This document shows positions 8,128 through 16,074 of a stretch of DNA of 42,321 nt, piece by piece. Position 1 is the stretch's first letter. Each line of letters opens with the position of its first letter. The stretch is from assembly GCF_001722335.1 (NCBI RefSeq), contig NZ_MIHA01000033.1, forward strand, positions 1-42,321, given 5' to 3'. Source of the stretch: Mycolicibacterium flavescens (GTDB taxonomy: Bacteria > Actinomycetota > Actinomycetes > Mycobacteriales > Mycobacteriaceae). The notes under the pieces are model-generated. The model saw nothing but the letters and a program-made list of their open reading frames with translations. It did no database searches and was not told the origin of the DNA. The position numbers were made by a program, and so were the translations under genes.

Positions 8128-11100
8128 GTGCGCTATCGGTTACTGGGGCCGCTTCAGGTGGTCGGGGCCGACTCGGCGGTCGACGTCGGCCCGCACAAGC
8201 AGCGGGTGGTGCTGGCCGCGCTGCTGTTGGCCCGGGGCCGGGTGGTGTCGGTGGACCGGCTCGTCGACGCGGTATGGGGTGAGCAGGTCCCGGCCAGCGC
8301 GACCGCGAGCCTGCAGGCCTACATCTCCAACTTGCGGCGCGCGTTGCGGGCGGCCGGCGGTGAGAACCAGATGGCGTCCTCGGTGGCACAGCCGATCGTG
8401 CGGCAGCCGCCCGGGTACTACCTCGACGTCGACCCGGAGTCGGTGGACGTCACCGTGTTCGCCGCGCGCTGCGCGCGGGCCGCGGCGGCCGTCGAGGCCG
8501 AACGCTGGGACGAGGGGCTCGCCGAGGCCGACGCCGCGCTGAGCCTGGTGCGCGGGCCCCTGCTCGAGGACCTGCCCGACGCCGAGTGGGCGCGCGAAGA
8601 AGCGCAGCGGGTGTCGGATCTGCAGACCGAATGCCTTGCCGACAAGGTGATCTCGCTGCTGGCGCTGGGCAGGGTCCCGGCGGCGCTGACCGAGGTGGCG
8701 CGGCTGCGCGCGGTGGACCCGCTGGCCGACCGCGGCGCCCGGTTGCAGATGCTGACGCTGTACCGGGCCGGGCGGGTCGCCGAGGCGCTGGAGACCTACA
8801 CGCGTCATGCCGAACTCCTCGACGGCGAACTGGGTCTGGAGCCGGGACCGCAACTGCGTGAGCTGCAGACCGCGATCCTGCGTCAGGCGCCGGAGCTGGC
8901 GGCGTGGCCGCGGTCACCCGAATGGACCGGTGCCGCAACGATTTCGGGGCCGACGGTGGATGCGGCGGCGACGGCCGTCGTCGAACCCGCCGCGCACCGC
9001 ACGCCGTTGGTGGGGCGCTACCGTGAACTGTCCGTCGCCGAGGACATCCTGGCCCGGGTGGCGTCCGGCGCGACCCGCTGGCTGGTGCTGTCCGGGCCGC
9101 CCGGCATCGGCAAAACCCGGCTGGCCGAGGAGATCTCGGAGCGGGTGTCGGCAGGTGGCGGTCAGGTCGTGTGGGTCGGCTGTCCCGACGAGCAGGCGAC
9201 GCCGCCGTGGTGGCCGATGCGTCAACTGGTCCGCGGGTTGGGCGCCGACGCGGACTCGGTACTCGAGGTGCCCACCGGGGCTGACCCCGACACCGCCAGG
9301 TTCCTTGTCTACGAACGCATTCAAGCGCTGCTGGAGTCGACCGACACGACGTTGGCCGTCGTGGTCGACGATGTGCAGTGGTCGGACCCGACGTCGGCGA
9401 GCTGTCTGGCCTACATCGCCGGTGCGCTGCGCGGGCGGCCGGTGCTGATGCTGGTCACGGTCCGCGACGGCGAACGCAGCCCGGAGGTGGCCCGGTTGCT
9501 CAGCACCGTGGCGCGCGGCGAGGCCAACCGGCACATCGAGGTGCCCGCGCTGTCGTCGGCCGATGTGGCGACGCTGGCCGACGAGATCGCCGAGGAACCG
9601 GTGACCGCTGACGAGGCCGCCGAACTGGCCGACCGCACCGGCGGCAACCCGTTCTTCGTCTCCGAGTATGCGCGGCTGCCGCGCGCAGAGCGGGTCGGTG
9701 CGGAGATCCCGCACGCGGTGCGCGCTGTGCTAGAACGCCGATTGGCCGCATTGGATCCCGTTGTCGTGCAGGTGCTGCGCACCGCGGCGGTCATCGGCGA
9801 CGGCATCGACGCGGCCGCGGTGCCGGTGCTGGCCAAGACGACCGGACTGGATCTCGACACCCTGGCCGATCACCTCGACGACGCCGCCGACGAACGCATC
9901 ATCGTCAGCGCCTACGGCGGCGAGGGTTACGTGTTCGCGCACGGGCTGCTGCGCGAGCAGTTGCTGGCGGGGATGCCCGCGCTGCGCAGGCAGCGGGTGC
10001 ACGCCAAGGTCGGGGAGGTGCTCGCGGAGAGCACCGACGCGGACGCCCCGACGCGGCGCGCGCAGCATCTGGTGGCCGCGCAACCGTTGGTCGAGCCCGC
10101 CGAAGTGGTGCAGGCGTGCCGGCTGGCGGCCGAACAGGCCACCGCGCAGTGGAGTTCGGACATTGCGGCGCGCTGGTGGCAGGCCGCACTGGACGCCTAC
10201 GACCGGCTGCCCGCCCCGGTGCGCGACGACGAGGAACGCGACGCGCTGACGGTGGAGCTGCTGGAAGCCCATTCCCGGGCCGGCCGAGGACAACTGGTGC
10301 TGGACAGCGTGCACCGCTACCTCGGTGAGGCGTTGCGGACCGGCCGGACGGCCACCGCCGGGCGGGTGGCCAGCGCGCTGCTGCGGGCCAGCGGCGGGTG
10401 GCCCTGGCTGGCGCCGGGCCGGGAGCCCGGCGAGCTGCTGGGCGTGCTCGAACGCGCCGCCGCACTGGCCGCCGACGACCCGGCCGCCGGCGCCCGGGTG
10501 CGCTCCGCGCTGGCAGTCGGGAACTGTTACCACCCGGATCCCACGGTGGCGGCGACCCTCCTCGACGACGCCGATCAGCTGGCCGAGGCGGCCGACGACC
10601 CGGATGTGACCGCCGACGTGCTGATCGGCCGGCTGATCACCTACTCCGGGATGGCCACCCACGCCCGTCAGACACTGGAGTGGGTGGAGCGGCTGAACCG
10701 GTTGCAGCACAGCCGATCCCGTGAGGACACGGTGATCGCGCACTCGGTCGCGACGATGGCGGCGATGAACCTCGGCGACCTCGCCGCCGCGCGTCGTCAC
10801 CTGCAGGCCGGGATCGCAGGCAGCGACGAGCTGCAGCTGCCGGTGCTGCGCGCGCAGCTGCGGTGGATGGAGGCCGTCGTCGCGGCGTGGGTCGGTGACT
10901 TCGCCGAAGCCGAACGGCATCACGCGATCGCCGCGCACGTGCACGAGCAGACCGAGCTGTACGAGGCGGGCAGCGGGCTGCTGGCGACCGCAACGCTGCT
11001 GCGCGAGAAGGGCGGGCCGGTTCCCGCACACTTCCAACCGGTCGGGGACATCGAGGCGTTCGGCGGGCCGGGTGTCGTCAGTGTCGTTCGCACCGGCGTG

Positions 11101-11577
11101 CAGTCGCTGGGCCGCGGGCCGCAGGCGCGCGCCGAGGCCGAGGCGACGCTGCGCACCTGGGCAGCGCACGACGAGGCGCATATCTGGCCGACGCTCGGCC
11201 ACCACACGCTGCTGGCCCATCTCGCGGCCGATCACGGTCTGACCGAGTTCGCCGATCTGCTGCTGGAGCGGCTCGCGCCGTTCGGTGACCGGATCGCGGT
11301 GCTGGGCCAGGTCGGCTCGGCGGGTCCGGTCAGCCTGGCCACCGCGCGGTTGCACGCGCTGCGCGGCGACGCGGCCCGCGCCCGCGCCGACGTGGCCCGC
11401 ACCCGGGAGTTGGCCGAGCGCACCGGCGGCGTGCCGACGCTGCTGCGCGCCCGGCTGCTGGAGTGCGAGCTGGGTGAGCCCGGACCTGCGCGGACGGCGG
11501 CCCTGCAGGCCTTGGCGGCGGATGCGGCCGCGATCGGGATGGTGTCGGTGGTCGACGCCGCCCACGCGCTGGTGTGA
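8128..11577 (+). CDS. BTAD-domain (SARP/AfsR-like) transcriptional regulator with AAA ATPase
   Basis: A 1149-residue signal-transduction ATPase. Residues 1-100 form an OmpR-type winged helix of SARP proteins (RYRLLGPLQVVG, GGxNLRR-like ISNLRRALR). Residues about 105-255 are a bacterial transcriptional activator domain ending in LGLEPGPQLRELQTAIL. An AAA module follows with Walker A GPPGIGKT (323-330) and Walker B VVVDDVQW (411-418). The rest is helical, repeat-rich and TPR-like. There is no C-terminal LuxR HTH, so DNA binding should be through the N-terminal domain. The start is GTG, 13 nt after the UPF0182 stop, with no strong ribosome site, so translation may be coupled. Targets are unknown; neighbours on either side are candidates. 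Confidence 0.87.
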   Translation: MRYRLLGPLQVVGADSAVDVGPHKQRVVLAALLLARGRVVSVDRLVDAVWGEQVPASATASLQAYISNLRRALRAAGGENQMASSVAQPIVRQPPGYYLDVDPESVDVTVFAARCARAAAAVEAERWDEGLAEADAALSLVRGPLLEDLPDAEWAREEAQRVSDLQTECLADKVISLLALGRVPAALTEVARLRAVDPLADRGARLQMLTLYRAGRVAEALETYTRHAELLDGELGLEPGPQLRELQTAILRQAPELAAWPRSPEWTGAATISGPTVDAAATAVVEPAAHRTPLVGRYRELSVAEDILARVASGATRWLVLSGPPGIGKTRLAEEISERVSAGGGQVVWVGCPDEQATPPWWPMRQLVRGLGADADSVLEVPTGADPDTARFLVYERIQALLESTDTTLAVVVDDVQWSDPTSASCLAYIAGALRGRPVLMLVTVRDGERSPEVARLLSTVARGEANRHIEVPALSSADVATLADEIAEEPVTADEAAELADRTGGNPFFVSEYARLPRAERVGAEIPHAVRAVLERRLAALDPVVVQVLRTAAVIGDGIDAAAVPVLAKTTGLDLDTLADHLDDAADERIIVSAYGGEGYVFAHGLLREQLLAGMPALRRQRVHAKVGEVLAESTDADAPTRRAQHLVAAQPLVEPAEVVQACRLAAEQATAQWSSDIAARWWQAALDAYDRLPAPVRDDEERDALTVELLEAHSRAGRGQLVLDSVHRYLGEALRTGRTATAGRVASALLRASGGWPWLAPGREPGELLGVLERAAALAADDPAAGARVRSALAVGNCYHPDPTVAATLLDDADQLAEAADDPDVTADVLIGRLITYSGMATHARQTLEWVERLNRLQHSRSREDTVIAHSVATMAAMNLGDLAAARRHLQAGIAGSDELQLPVLRAQLRWMEAVVAAWVGDFAEAERHHAIAAHVHEQTELYEAGSGLLATATLLREKGGPVPAHFQPVGDIEAFGGPGVVSVVRTGVQSLGRGPQARAEAEATLRTWAAHDEAHIWPTLGHHTLLAHLAADHGLTEFADLLLERLAPFGDRIAVLGQVGSAGPVSLATARLHALRGDAARARADVARTRELAERTGGVPTLLRARLLECELGEPGPARTAALQALAADAAAIGMVSVVDAAHALV

Positions 11578-11595
11578 GCCCGCCTCTTTTTCCGC

Positions 11596-11652
11596 CGAGT
11601 GTGCGATTGCGGCACGCGACACGCCGCGCGGGCGTGCACAATCGCACGCTCG
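11596..11652. repeat. Intergenic hairpin repeat B (homologous to C)
   Basis: Outer arms CGAGTGTGCGATTG (11596-11609) and CAATCGCACGCTCG (11639-11652) pair with one G-U wobble. An inner stem GCACGC (11612-11617) / GCGTGC (11632-11637) continues the hairpin. The loop carries CGACACGCCGCG, shared exactly with repeat C. It starts 18 nt after the BTAD gene stop, and a T-rich stretch (ATTTTTCTT) follows at about 11661, so it may also terminate transcription. Confidence 0.8.
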
Positions 11653-11761
11653 CTGCTTGGATTTTTCTTGAATCCGGGGCCAAGGGAGTGCCAAGCCGGT
11701 TCGGCGATGCTTCGTGCCGACACCAGGAATGCCGACCTGACGGCTTGACGAAGGGACTCCG

Positions 11762-13153
11762 ATGACGCTCGACCTGACGCGTGACCGCGCCGAGGTGCTG
11801 CCGCTGCTGTGTGACTACGTCGCCACGCCCGTGGCGCTGCCGGGGGAGCCCGGCTATGAGCGGTGCGCGCCGTGGAACGTGGCCGCGACGGTGGCCCCGG
11901 CGGCGGTGGTGATGGCGACGACGGCCCAGGACGTCGCGGGCGCGATCCGGTTCGCCGCCGCGTACGGGTTCACGGTCACCGTGCAGGCGACCGGGCACGG
12001 CGCGGTGGGTGTCGGCGCGGACACGATCCTGGTGCAGACCGCGGCGATGAAGCACTGCGAGATCGACCCGCACAGCCGCACGGCGCGGGTGGGTGCGGGC
12101 GCCCGGTGGCAGGACGTCATCGACGCGGCCGCCCCGCACGGGCTTGCGCCGCTGGCGGGTTCGGCGCCGGGTGTCGGGGTGGTCGGCTACCTGACCGGCG
12201 GCGGGATCGGTCCGCTGGTGCGCACGGTCGGGTTGTCGTCCGACCACGTCCGCAGCTTCGACGTGGTCACCGGGGAGGGCCGGCTGTTCCGGGCGTCGCC
12301 GCGCGACAACGCCGACCTGTTCTGGGGGCTGCGCGGCGGGAAGGCGACGCTGGGCATCGTCACGTCGGTGGAGATCGACCTGCTGCCGATCGCGCAATTC
12401 TACGGTGGTGCAGTGTATTTCGACGGCGCCGACGCGGCGGCGGTGCTGCACGCGTGGCGGGAGTGGACCGCGGAGCTGCCGGAGACGGTGAACACGTCGA
12501 TCGCGATTCAGCAGCTGCCGCCGCTGCCGGGCATCCCCGAACCGCTGGCAGGCAGGATGACGGTGGCGGTGCGCTACACCGCCGTCGGCGATTTCGACGA
12601 GGCCGAACGACTGCTGGCGCCGATGCGGGCGGTGGCGACGCCGGTGCTCGACACCGTCGCGGTGCTGCCGTACGCGGCTCTCGGTGCGGTGCACGCGGAT
12701 CCGGTCGACCCGATGCCGATCCACGAGGACCAGGCGCTGCTGCGGGAACTGCCCGCCGAGGCGGTCGACGCGGTGCTGGCGCTGGCCGGCCCGGGGTCGG
12801 GGTCGCCGCAGGTGCTGGTGGAGTTGCGGTTGCTCGGCGGGTCGCTGGCGCGGGAACCGCAGCACCGCAGCGCATTCTGCCATCGCGACGCGGCGTACTC
12901 GCTGGCCGTGATCGGGCTGGCCGCCCCGGAGATCGCGGACGTGGTGGCCGGGCACGCCTCGGCGCTCACGGATGCGGTCGCCCGGTGGTCGACGGGCGGA
13001 CAGATGCCGAACTTCGCGCCCTCCTACGACCCGGCCCGCCCGTCGCGGGTGTACAACGACGACACGCTGCACTGGCTGGCCGCCCTGGCCGACCGGTATG
13101 ACCCGGGCCGGGTGCTGGCCACCGGCCAGGTGATCCGCACCACTACCGCCTAA
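11762..13153 (+). CDS. FAD-linked (BBE/6-hydroxynicotine-oxidase-type) oxidoreductase, copy 1
   Basis: A 463-residue PCMH-fold flavoenzyme. The N-terminal FAD domain contains QATGHG, with His79 at the position that is 8-alpha-linked to FAD in berberine-bridge-type enzymes, and GSAPGVGVVGYLTGGGIG. The Cys that makes the second covalent bond in bicovalent members is replaced by Ala. The C terminus holds a BBE-like segment (PNFAPSYDPAR... YDPGRVL). ATG at 11762 with GAAGGGA about 7 nt upstream fixes the start. It is a close paralogue of the gene at 17676. It lies alone between hairpin repeats B and C. The substrate (sugar, alcohol or alkaloid-like) cannot be told from sequence. Confidence 0.87.
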   Translation: MTLDLTRDRAEVLPLLCDYVATPVALPGEPGYERCAPWNVAATVAPAAVVMATTAQDVAGAIRFAAAYGFTVTVQATGHGAVGVGADTILVQTAAMKHCEIDPHSRTARVGAGARWQDVIDAAAPHGLAPLAGSAPGVGVVGYLTGGGIGPLVRTVGLSSDHVRSFDVVTGEGRLFRASPRDNADLFWGLRGGKATLGIVTSVEIDLLPIAQFYGGAVYFDGADAAAVLHAWREWTAELPETVNTSIAIQQLPPLPGIPEPLAGRMTVAVRYTAVGDFDEAERLLAPMRAVATPVLDTVAVLPYAALGAVHADPVDPMPIHEDQALLRELPAEAVDAVLALAGPGSGSPQVLVELRLLGGSLAREPQHRSAFCHRDAAYSLAVIGLAAPEIADVVAGHASALTDAVARWSTGGQMPNFAPSYDPARPSRVYNDDTLHWLAALADRYDPGRVLATGQVIRTTTA

Positions 13154-13155
13154 TT

Positions 13156-13223
13156 GCGGCGAGCGTGCGGGTTTGCACACGACACGCCGCGGAATTTCGG
13201 CAGTTTGTGCACGCTCGTACCGC
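13156..13223. repeat. Intergenic hairpin repeat C (homologous to B)
   Basis: Arms CGAGCGTGC (13160-13168) and GCACGCTCG (13209-13217) pair perfectly, and GCGG (13156-13159) pairs with CCGC (13220-13223) across a 2-nt bulge. The loop has GCACACGACACGCCGCG, which matches repeat B with one difference. A partial extra arm, GAGCGTGCG, follows at about 13227. It begins 3 nt after the oxidase stop codon. Confidence 0.8.
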
Positions 13224-13259
13224 AGTGAGCGTGCGAAGCATGGGCGATGAGCAGGCGAT

Positions 13260-13289
13260 TTGGAGGCCGAACGACCACTTGGGTAACCT
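13260..13289 (+). promoter_or_regulatory. tRNA-fMet promoter
   Basis: A -35 TTGGAG (13260-13265) and a -10 TAACCT (13284-13289) are separated by 18 nt. The -10 ends 13 nt before the mature tRNA 5' end, leaving a short leader for RNase P removal. Confidence 0.6.
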
Positions 13290-13302
13290 AGCGTTCACCC
13301 GT

Positions 13303-13376
13303 CGCGGGGTGGAGCAGCTCGGTAGCTCGCTGGGCTCATAACCCAGAGGTCGCAGGTTCGAATCCTGTCCCCGCTA
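13303..13376 (+). tRNA. Initiator tRNA-Met (CAT)
   Basis: A full cloverleaf is visible: acceptor CGCGGGG / CCCCGC, D arm with AGCTCGGTAGCTC, anticodon stem-loop TGGGCTCATAACCCA, and T arm CAGGTTCGAATCCTG. The three G-C pairs next to the anticodon loop (GGG/CCC) and the unpaired 1-72 position (C and T) identify it as an initiator. The discriminator is A. The following bases are CTA, so CCA is not encoded and must be added. Confidence 0.95.
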
Positions 13377-13384
13377 CTAAATGG

Positions 13385-13418
13385 AACGGCCCCCGGAGGA
13401 CACTCCGGGGGCCGTTTT
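13385..13418 (+). terminator. Intrinsic terminator of tRNA-fMet
   Basis: A 14-bp perfect stem, AACGGCCCCCGGAG / CTCCGGGGGCCGTT, with loop GACA is followed by a short T run (TTTTCATT). It begins 8 nt after the tRNA. It is the only textbook Rho-independent terminator found in the window. Confidence 0.92.
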
Positions 13419-13592
13419 CATTGGTTTTGGGAACACTTTTGGGGCATCCCACGCAAGGACTTCGCGGATCGGGAACGAAAGCGCCGTTGCCAAGATGTCT
13501 CCTACATGCCCGATGGAGGCGATCACGCGGGGGCGAGCGCCGGCTCGGTGTTACCCAGTCAATCGTCGCTCGGCGCGTTGAGGCGTCCGAGC

Positions 13593-13967
13593 CTAGGCAG
13601 CCCGGGCCTGAAACTGCTCCAGTCGCCGCTCGATGACCGTCCCGGCCGGAAACACCGAAGCGATCGCCAGGTTGTCGTCGACGACTCCTGCCGCCCAGTC
13701 CTGCGGCCACCCGCCGTCGGCCAGGCTTGTTCGCATCGCAACAATCATTTCGGCGCGGGTGAAATCGACCTCGACGACCTCCGCGGTTGTCGTTGCGCGG
13801 TGGGACGCCACGCCGGCGAAGCCTCGGCCGCATCCGCAGCCGCCATCGGGATTGCGGCGGCCTCGGTCGCACGGTTCTTGGACCCACACGAGTTCCCCTG
13901 GGACGCAGTAGTTGTAGTCACTGCTGCGGGCGCCCTGGGTGAGTTTTGTCGCCACCAGAATCTTCAT
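13593..13967 (-). CDS. Small Cys-containing conserved hypothetical protein (DUF7715-like)
   Basis: A 124-residue protein starting MKILVATKLTQG. I recall similar short actinobacterial hypotheticals that start this way and have a central Cys/Gly motif. Cys33, Cys44 and Cys46 (DGGCGCGRGF) could bind a metal. The C-terminal half has acidic and aromatic residues (DFTRAEMIVAMR, DGGWPQDWA). The ATG at 13967 has an excellent AGGAGGG six nt upstream, which supports it over the longer frame starting at 14012. It stands alone, convergent with the tRNA gene. Function is unknown. Confidence 0.72.
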   Translation of the reverse strand: MKILVATKLTQGARSSDYNYCVPGELVWVQEPCDRGRRNPDGGCGCGRGFAGVASHRATTTAEVVEVDFTRAEMIVAMRTSLADGGWPQDWAAGVVDDNLAIASVFPAGTVIERRLEQFQARAA

Positions 13968-14427
13968 TGTCCGCCCTCCTTCACGGTTGGCGCCGACGCT
14001 ACGACTGCCCACCGACAGTTCGGGTTCATCACCGCCGCGGCAGCCAACAGCGCGCCCGCACGTCAGTCACCGTGGCCTCGTCCTTTCCGGTTTGTCGCTG
14101 CGCAGACCGGAGGGGCCCGGAAATGCCGCAGGCAGCAGGGCGACCCAGCAGGCCATCGCCCTGTCCGGCCAGTTGGCCGGAGTGCAGCTCATCGCCCAGG
14201 CAGATCCCGAACTGTCCTCGCCGCCGACAGGAAGGCGCTCAAGCGCCGGTCGGACCCGTGCGGGGGACCGGCCCCATGGCTTTGGCGAACCGGATAAAGA
14301 GCCCACCCGATTCCCATACGATCGGCCAAGAAATTCCGGTGCCCGTCCTGCTTTCATGATCGGAACCCGGCTTGCATGATGAGACGGCGCGCCCTTCGCA
14401 GGAAACCTTCGACGGAACGAGAAATTG
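13968..14427. other. Gene-free stretch upstream of putP
   Basis: About 460 nt between the divergent small hypothetical gene and putP. Open frames exist on both strands, but none has a ribosome site or a recognisable protein; they are rich in Arg/Pro/Ser as expected of random high-GC frames. The only clear structure is the palindrome at 14164-14181. A decayed gene cannot be excluded. Confidence 0.5.
14164..14181. repeat. Perfect inverted repeat TCCGGCCA-GT-TGGCCGGA
   Basis: Two 8-bp arms with a 2-nt centre, within the gene-free region about 250 nt upstream of putP. The size suits a dimeric repressor site. No regulator is adjacent, so its role is unassigned. Confidence 0.5.
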
Positions 14428-15957
14428 ATGTCCGACACCGCGTTCCAGATGTTGGCGATCGGCCTGTACTTCGTCCTGATGCTCGCGATCGGCTTCTACG
14501 CCTTCCGTCGGACCAGCGATCTCGACGACTACATGCTCGGCGGGCGCCAGCTCACCCCGACCGTCGCGGCGCTCTCGGCGGGCGCATCAGACATGTCCGG
14601 ATGGCTGCTCCTGGGCGTCCCCGGCGCCATCTACGCCTCCGGGCTCATCGAGTCGTGGATCGTGATCGGCCTGGTCATCGGCGCCTGGCTCAACTGGAAG
14701 TTCGTCGCGCCGCGGCTGCGGGCCTACACCGAGATCGCCAACAACTCGATCACCGTGCCGAGCTTCTTCGAGAACCGGCTGCGCGACAAATCGCACGTGC
14801 TGCGGATCTCGGCGGGCACGATCATTCTGGTCTTCTTCACGTTCTACGTGTCGTCCGGCATGGTCGCCGGTGGCGTGTTCTTCGAGTCGTCGTTCGGCTC
14901 GTCGTACCTGACCGGCATGCTGCTGGTCGCCGGAGTCACGCTGTGCTACACGCTGTTCGGCGGTTTCCTGGGTGCATCGCTCACCGACGTCGCGCAGGCG
15001 CTGCTGATGTTCGCCGCGCTCGTCACCATTCCCGTCGTCACGATCATCGCCACCGGCGGACCAGGCGAAGTGGTCGCCCTGGTGCAGGCCGCCGACGCCG
15101 CCCACAACACCGCCGACCCCGGCGACGAATTGCACCGCACGTCACTGTTCTTCGGCGGAAGTGTGCTCGCCATCATCTCCGCGGCGGCCTGGGGGCTCGG
15201 CTACTTCGGCCAACCGCACATCATCGTCCGGTTCATGGCGATGCGTTCCTCGGCCGACGCCAAGGCCGGTCGCCGGATCGGCATCAGCTGGATGATCCTC
15301 ACCTCACTGGGTGCGATCATCACCGGCCTCGCAGGTCTGGCGTACTTCTTCCGCGAGGGCGTGACGCTGGACAACCCGGAGACCGTGTTCCTCGAGTTGG
15401 CGCAGGTGATGTTCCACCCCTTCGTCGCGGGCATCGTGCTCGCCGCGGTGCTGGCGGCGATCATGTCGACGGTTTCGTCGCAGCTCATCGTGTGCTCGTC
15501 GGCGCTGGTCGAAGACATCTACCGGGCGTTCGGCAAAGAGGCCAACCCGACGAGGCTGGTCACCTACGGCCGGCTCGGGGTGCTGACGGTCGCGGTGGTG
15601 GCCGGCCTGCTCGCGCTCACCCCGGACGGCACGGTCCTCGACCTCGTCGGCTTCGCGTGGGCCGGCTTCGGTGCCGCGTTCGGCCCGCTGATCATCCTGT
15701 CGCTGTTCTGGCGCAAACTCACCTCGGCCGGCGCGATCGGCGGCATGATCGCCGGTGCCGTGGTGGTCGGCATCTGGGGCCAGACCGAGGCACTGTCGAG
15801 CGCGATGTACGAGATCGTCCCCGGCTTCCTCGCCTGCCTGGTCGTCGCCGTCGTCGTCTCGCTGATGACCGCCCGCGAAGACGACGAGATCCAACGCGAG
15901 TTCACCGAGATGGCAGAGCGGGCCGAGCAGACTCAAGAAGCCGTGGCGTCTGCCTGA
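14428..15957 (+). CDS. putP: Sodium/proline symporter, SSS family
   Basis: A 509-residue integral membrane transporter of the sodium:solute symporter family. The PutP hallmark SAGASDMSGWLLLGVPGA lies near residue 50, within the sodium/proline-binding region. About a dozen or more hydrophobic spans follow, and the C-terminal tail is acidic and charged (EDDEIQREFTEMAERAEQ). It should take up L-proline with Na+ across the inner membrane. I start at the ATG at 14428; an in-frame TTG one codon earlier is also possible. GGAACGAG upstream is a weak ribosome site. It appears monocistronic, with an inverted repeat 24 nt after the stop. No PutA-type dehydrogenase is seen nearby. Confidence 0.9.
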   Translation: MSDTAFQMLAIGLYFVLMLAIGFYAFRRTSDLDDYMLGGRQLTPTVAALSAGASDMSGWLLLGVPGAIYASGLIESWIVIGLVIGAWLNWKFVAPRLRAYTEIANNSITVPSFFENRLRDKSHVLRISAGTIILVFFTFYVSSGMVAGGVFFESSFGSSYLTGMLLVAGVTLCYTLFGGFLGASLTDVAQALLMFAALVTIPVVTIIATGGPGEVVALVQAADAAHNTADPGDELHRTSLFFGGSVLAIISAAAWGLGYFGQPHIIVRFMAMRSSADAKAGRRIGISWMILTSLGAIITGLAGLAYFFREGVTLDNPETVFLELAQVMFHPFVAGIVLAAVLAAIMSTVSSQLIVCSSALVEDIYRAFGKEANPTRLVTYGRLGVLTVAVVAGLLALTPDGTVLDLVGFAWAGFGAAFGPLIILSLFWRKLTSAGAIGGMIAGAVVVGIWGQTEALSSAMYEIVPGFLACLVVAVVVSLMTAREDDEIQREFTEMAERAEQTQEAVASA

Positions 15958-15980
15958 AGTCGGGCAACCGCGCCGGAGGG

Positions 15981-15996
15981 TGGCTGCCCGCAGCCA
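15981..15996. terminator. Terminator-like hairpin after putP
   Basis: TGGCTGC-CC-GCAGCCA has perfect 7-bp arms 24 nt after the putP stop. The two-nt loop is tight and there is no T tract, so it may act only weakly or not at all. Confidence 0.35.
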
Positions 15997-16039
15997 ATCA
16001 TCATCGGTTAGCTTTGAGGCAATTGACCTGACCGACAAT

Positions 16040-16053
16040 CGCTCGTTCGAGCG
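16040..16053. promoter_or_regulatory. Possible operator CGCTCG-TT-CGAGCG
   Basis: A 6-bp inverted repeat with a 2-nt centre lies 21 nt upstream of the acyl-AMP-ligase-like start. A TAGCTT -10-like box lies at 16009-16014. It could be a repressor site, but no regulator gene is adjacent. Confidence 0.3.
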
Positions 16054-16074
16054 GGTTGACTCTGCGAGGTTTCC

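Noticed and set aside
9730..11694. 654-codon minus-strand open frame
   Set aside because: Lies opposite the BTAD/AAA gene and shows no family motif; composition is that of a shadow frame.
13336..13887. Minus-strand frame ending in VAGTGFEPATSGL
   Set aside because: It is the antisense of the tRNA 3' half and terminator. This peptide is a well-known false protein from tRNA regions, and a real gene with a strong ribosome site occupies part of it in another frame.
13303..14427. Integrated element at the tRNA (att site)
   Set aside because: No integrase, no direct repeat of the tRNA 3' end and no phage-like genes were seen.
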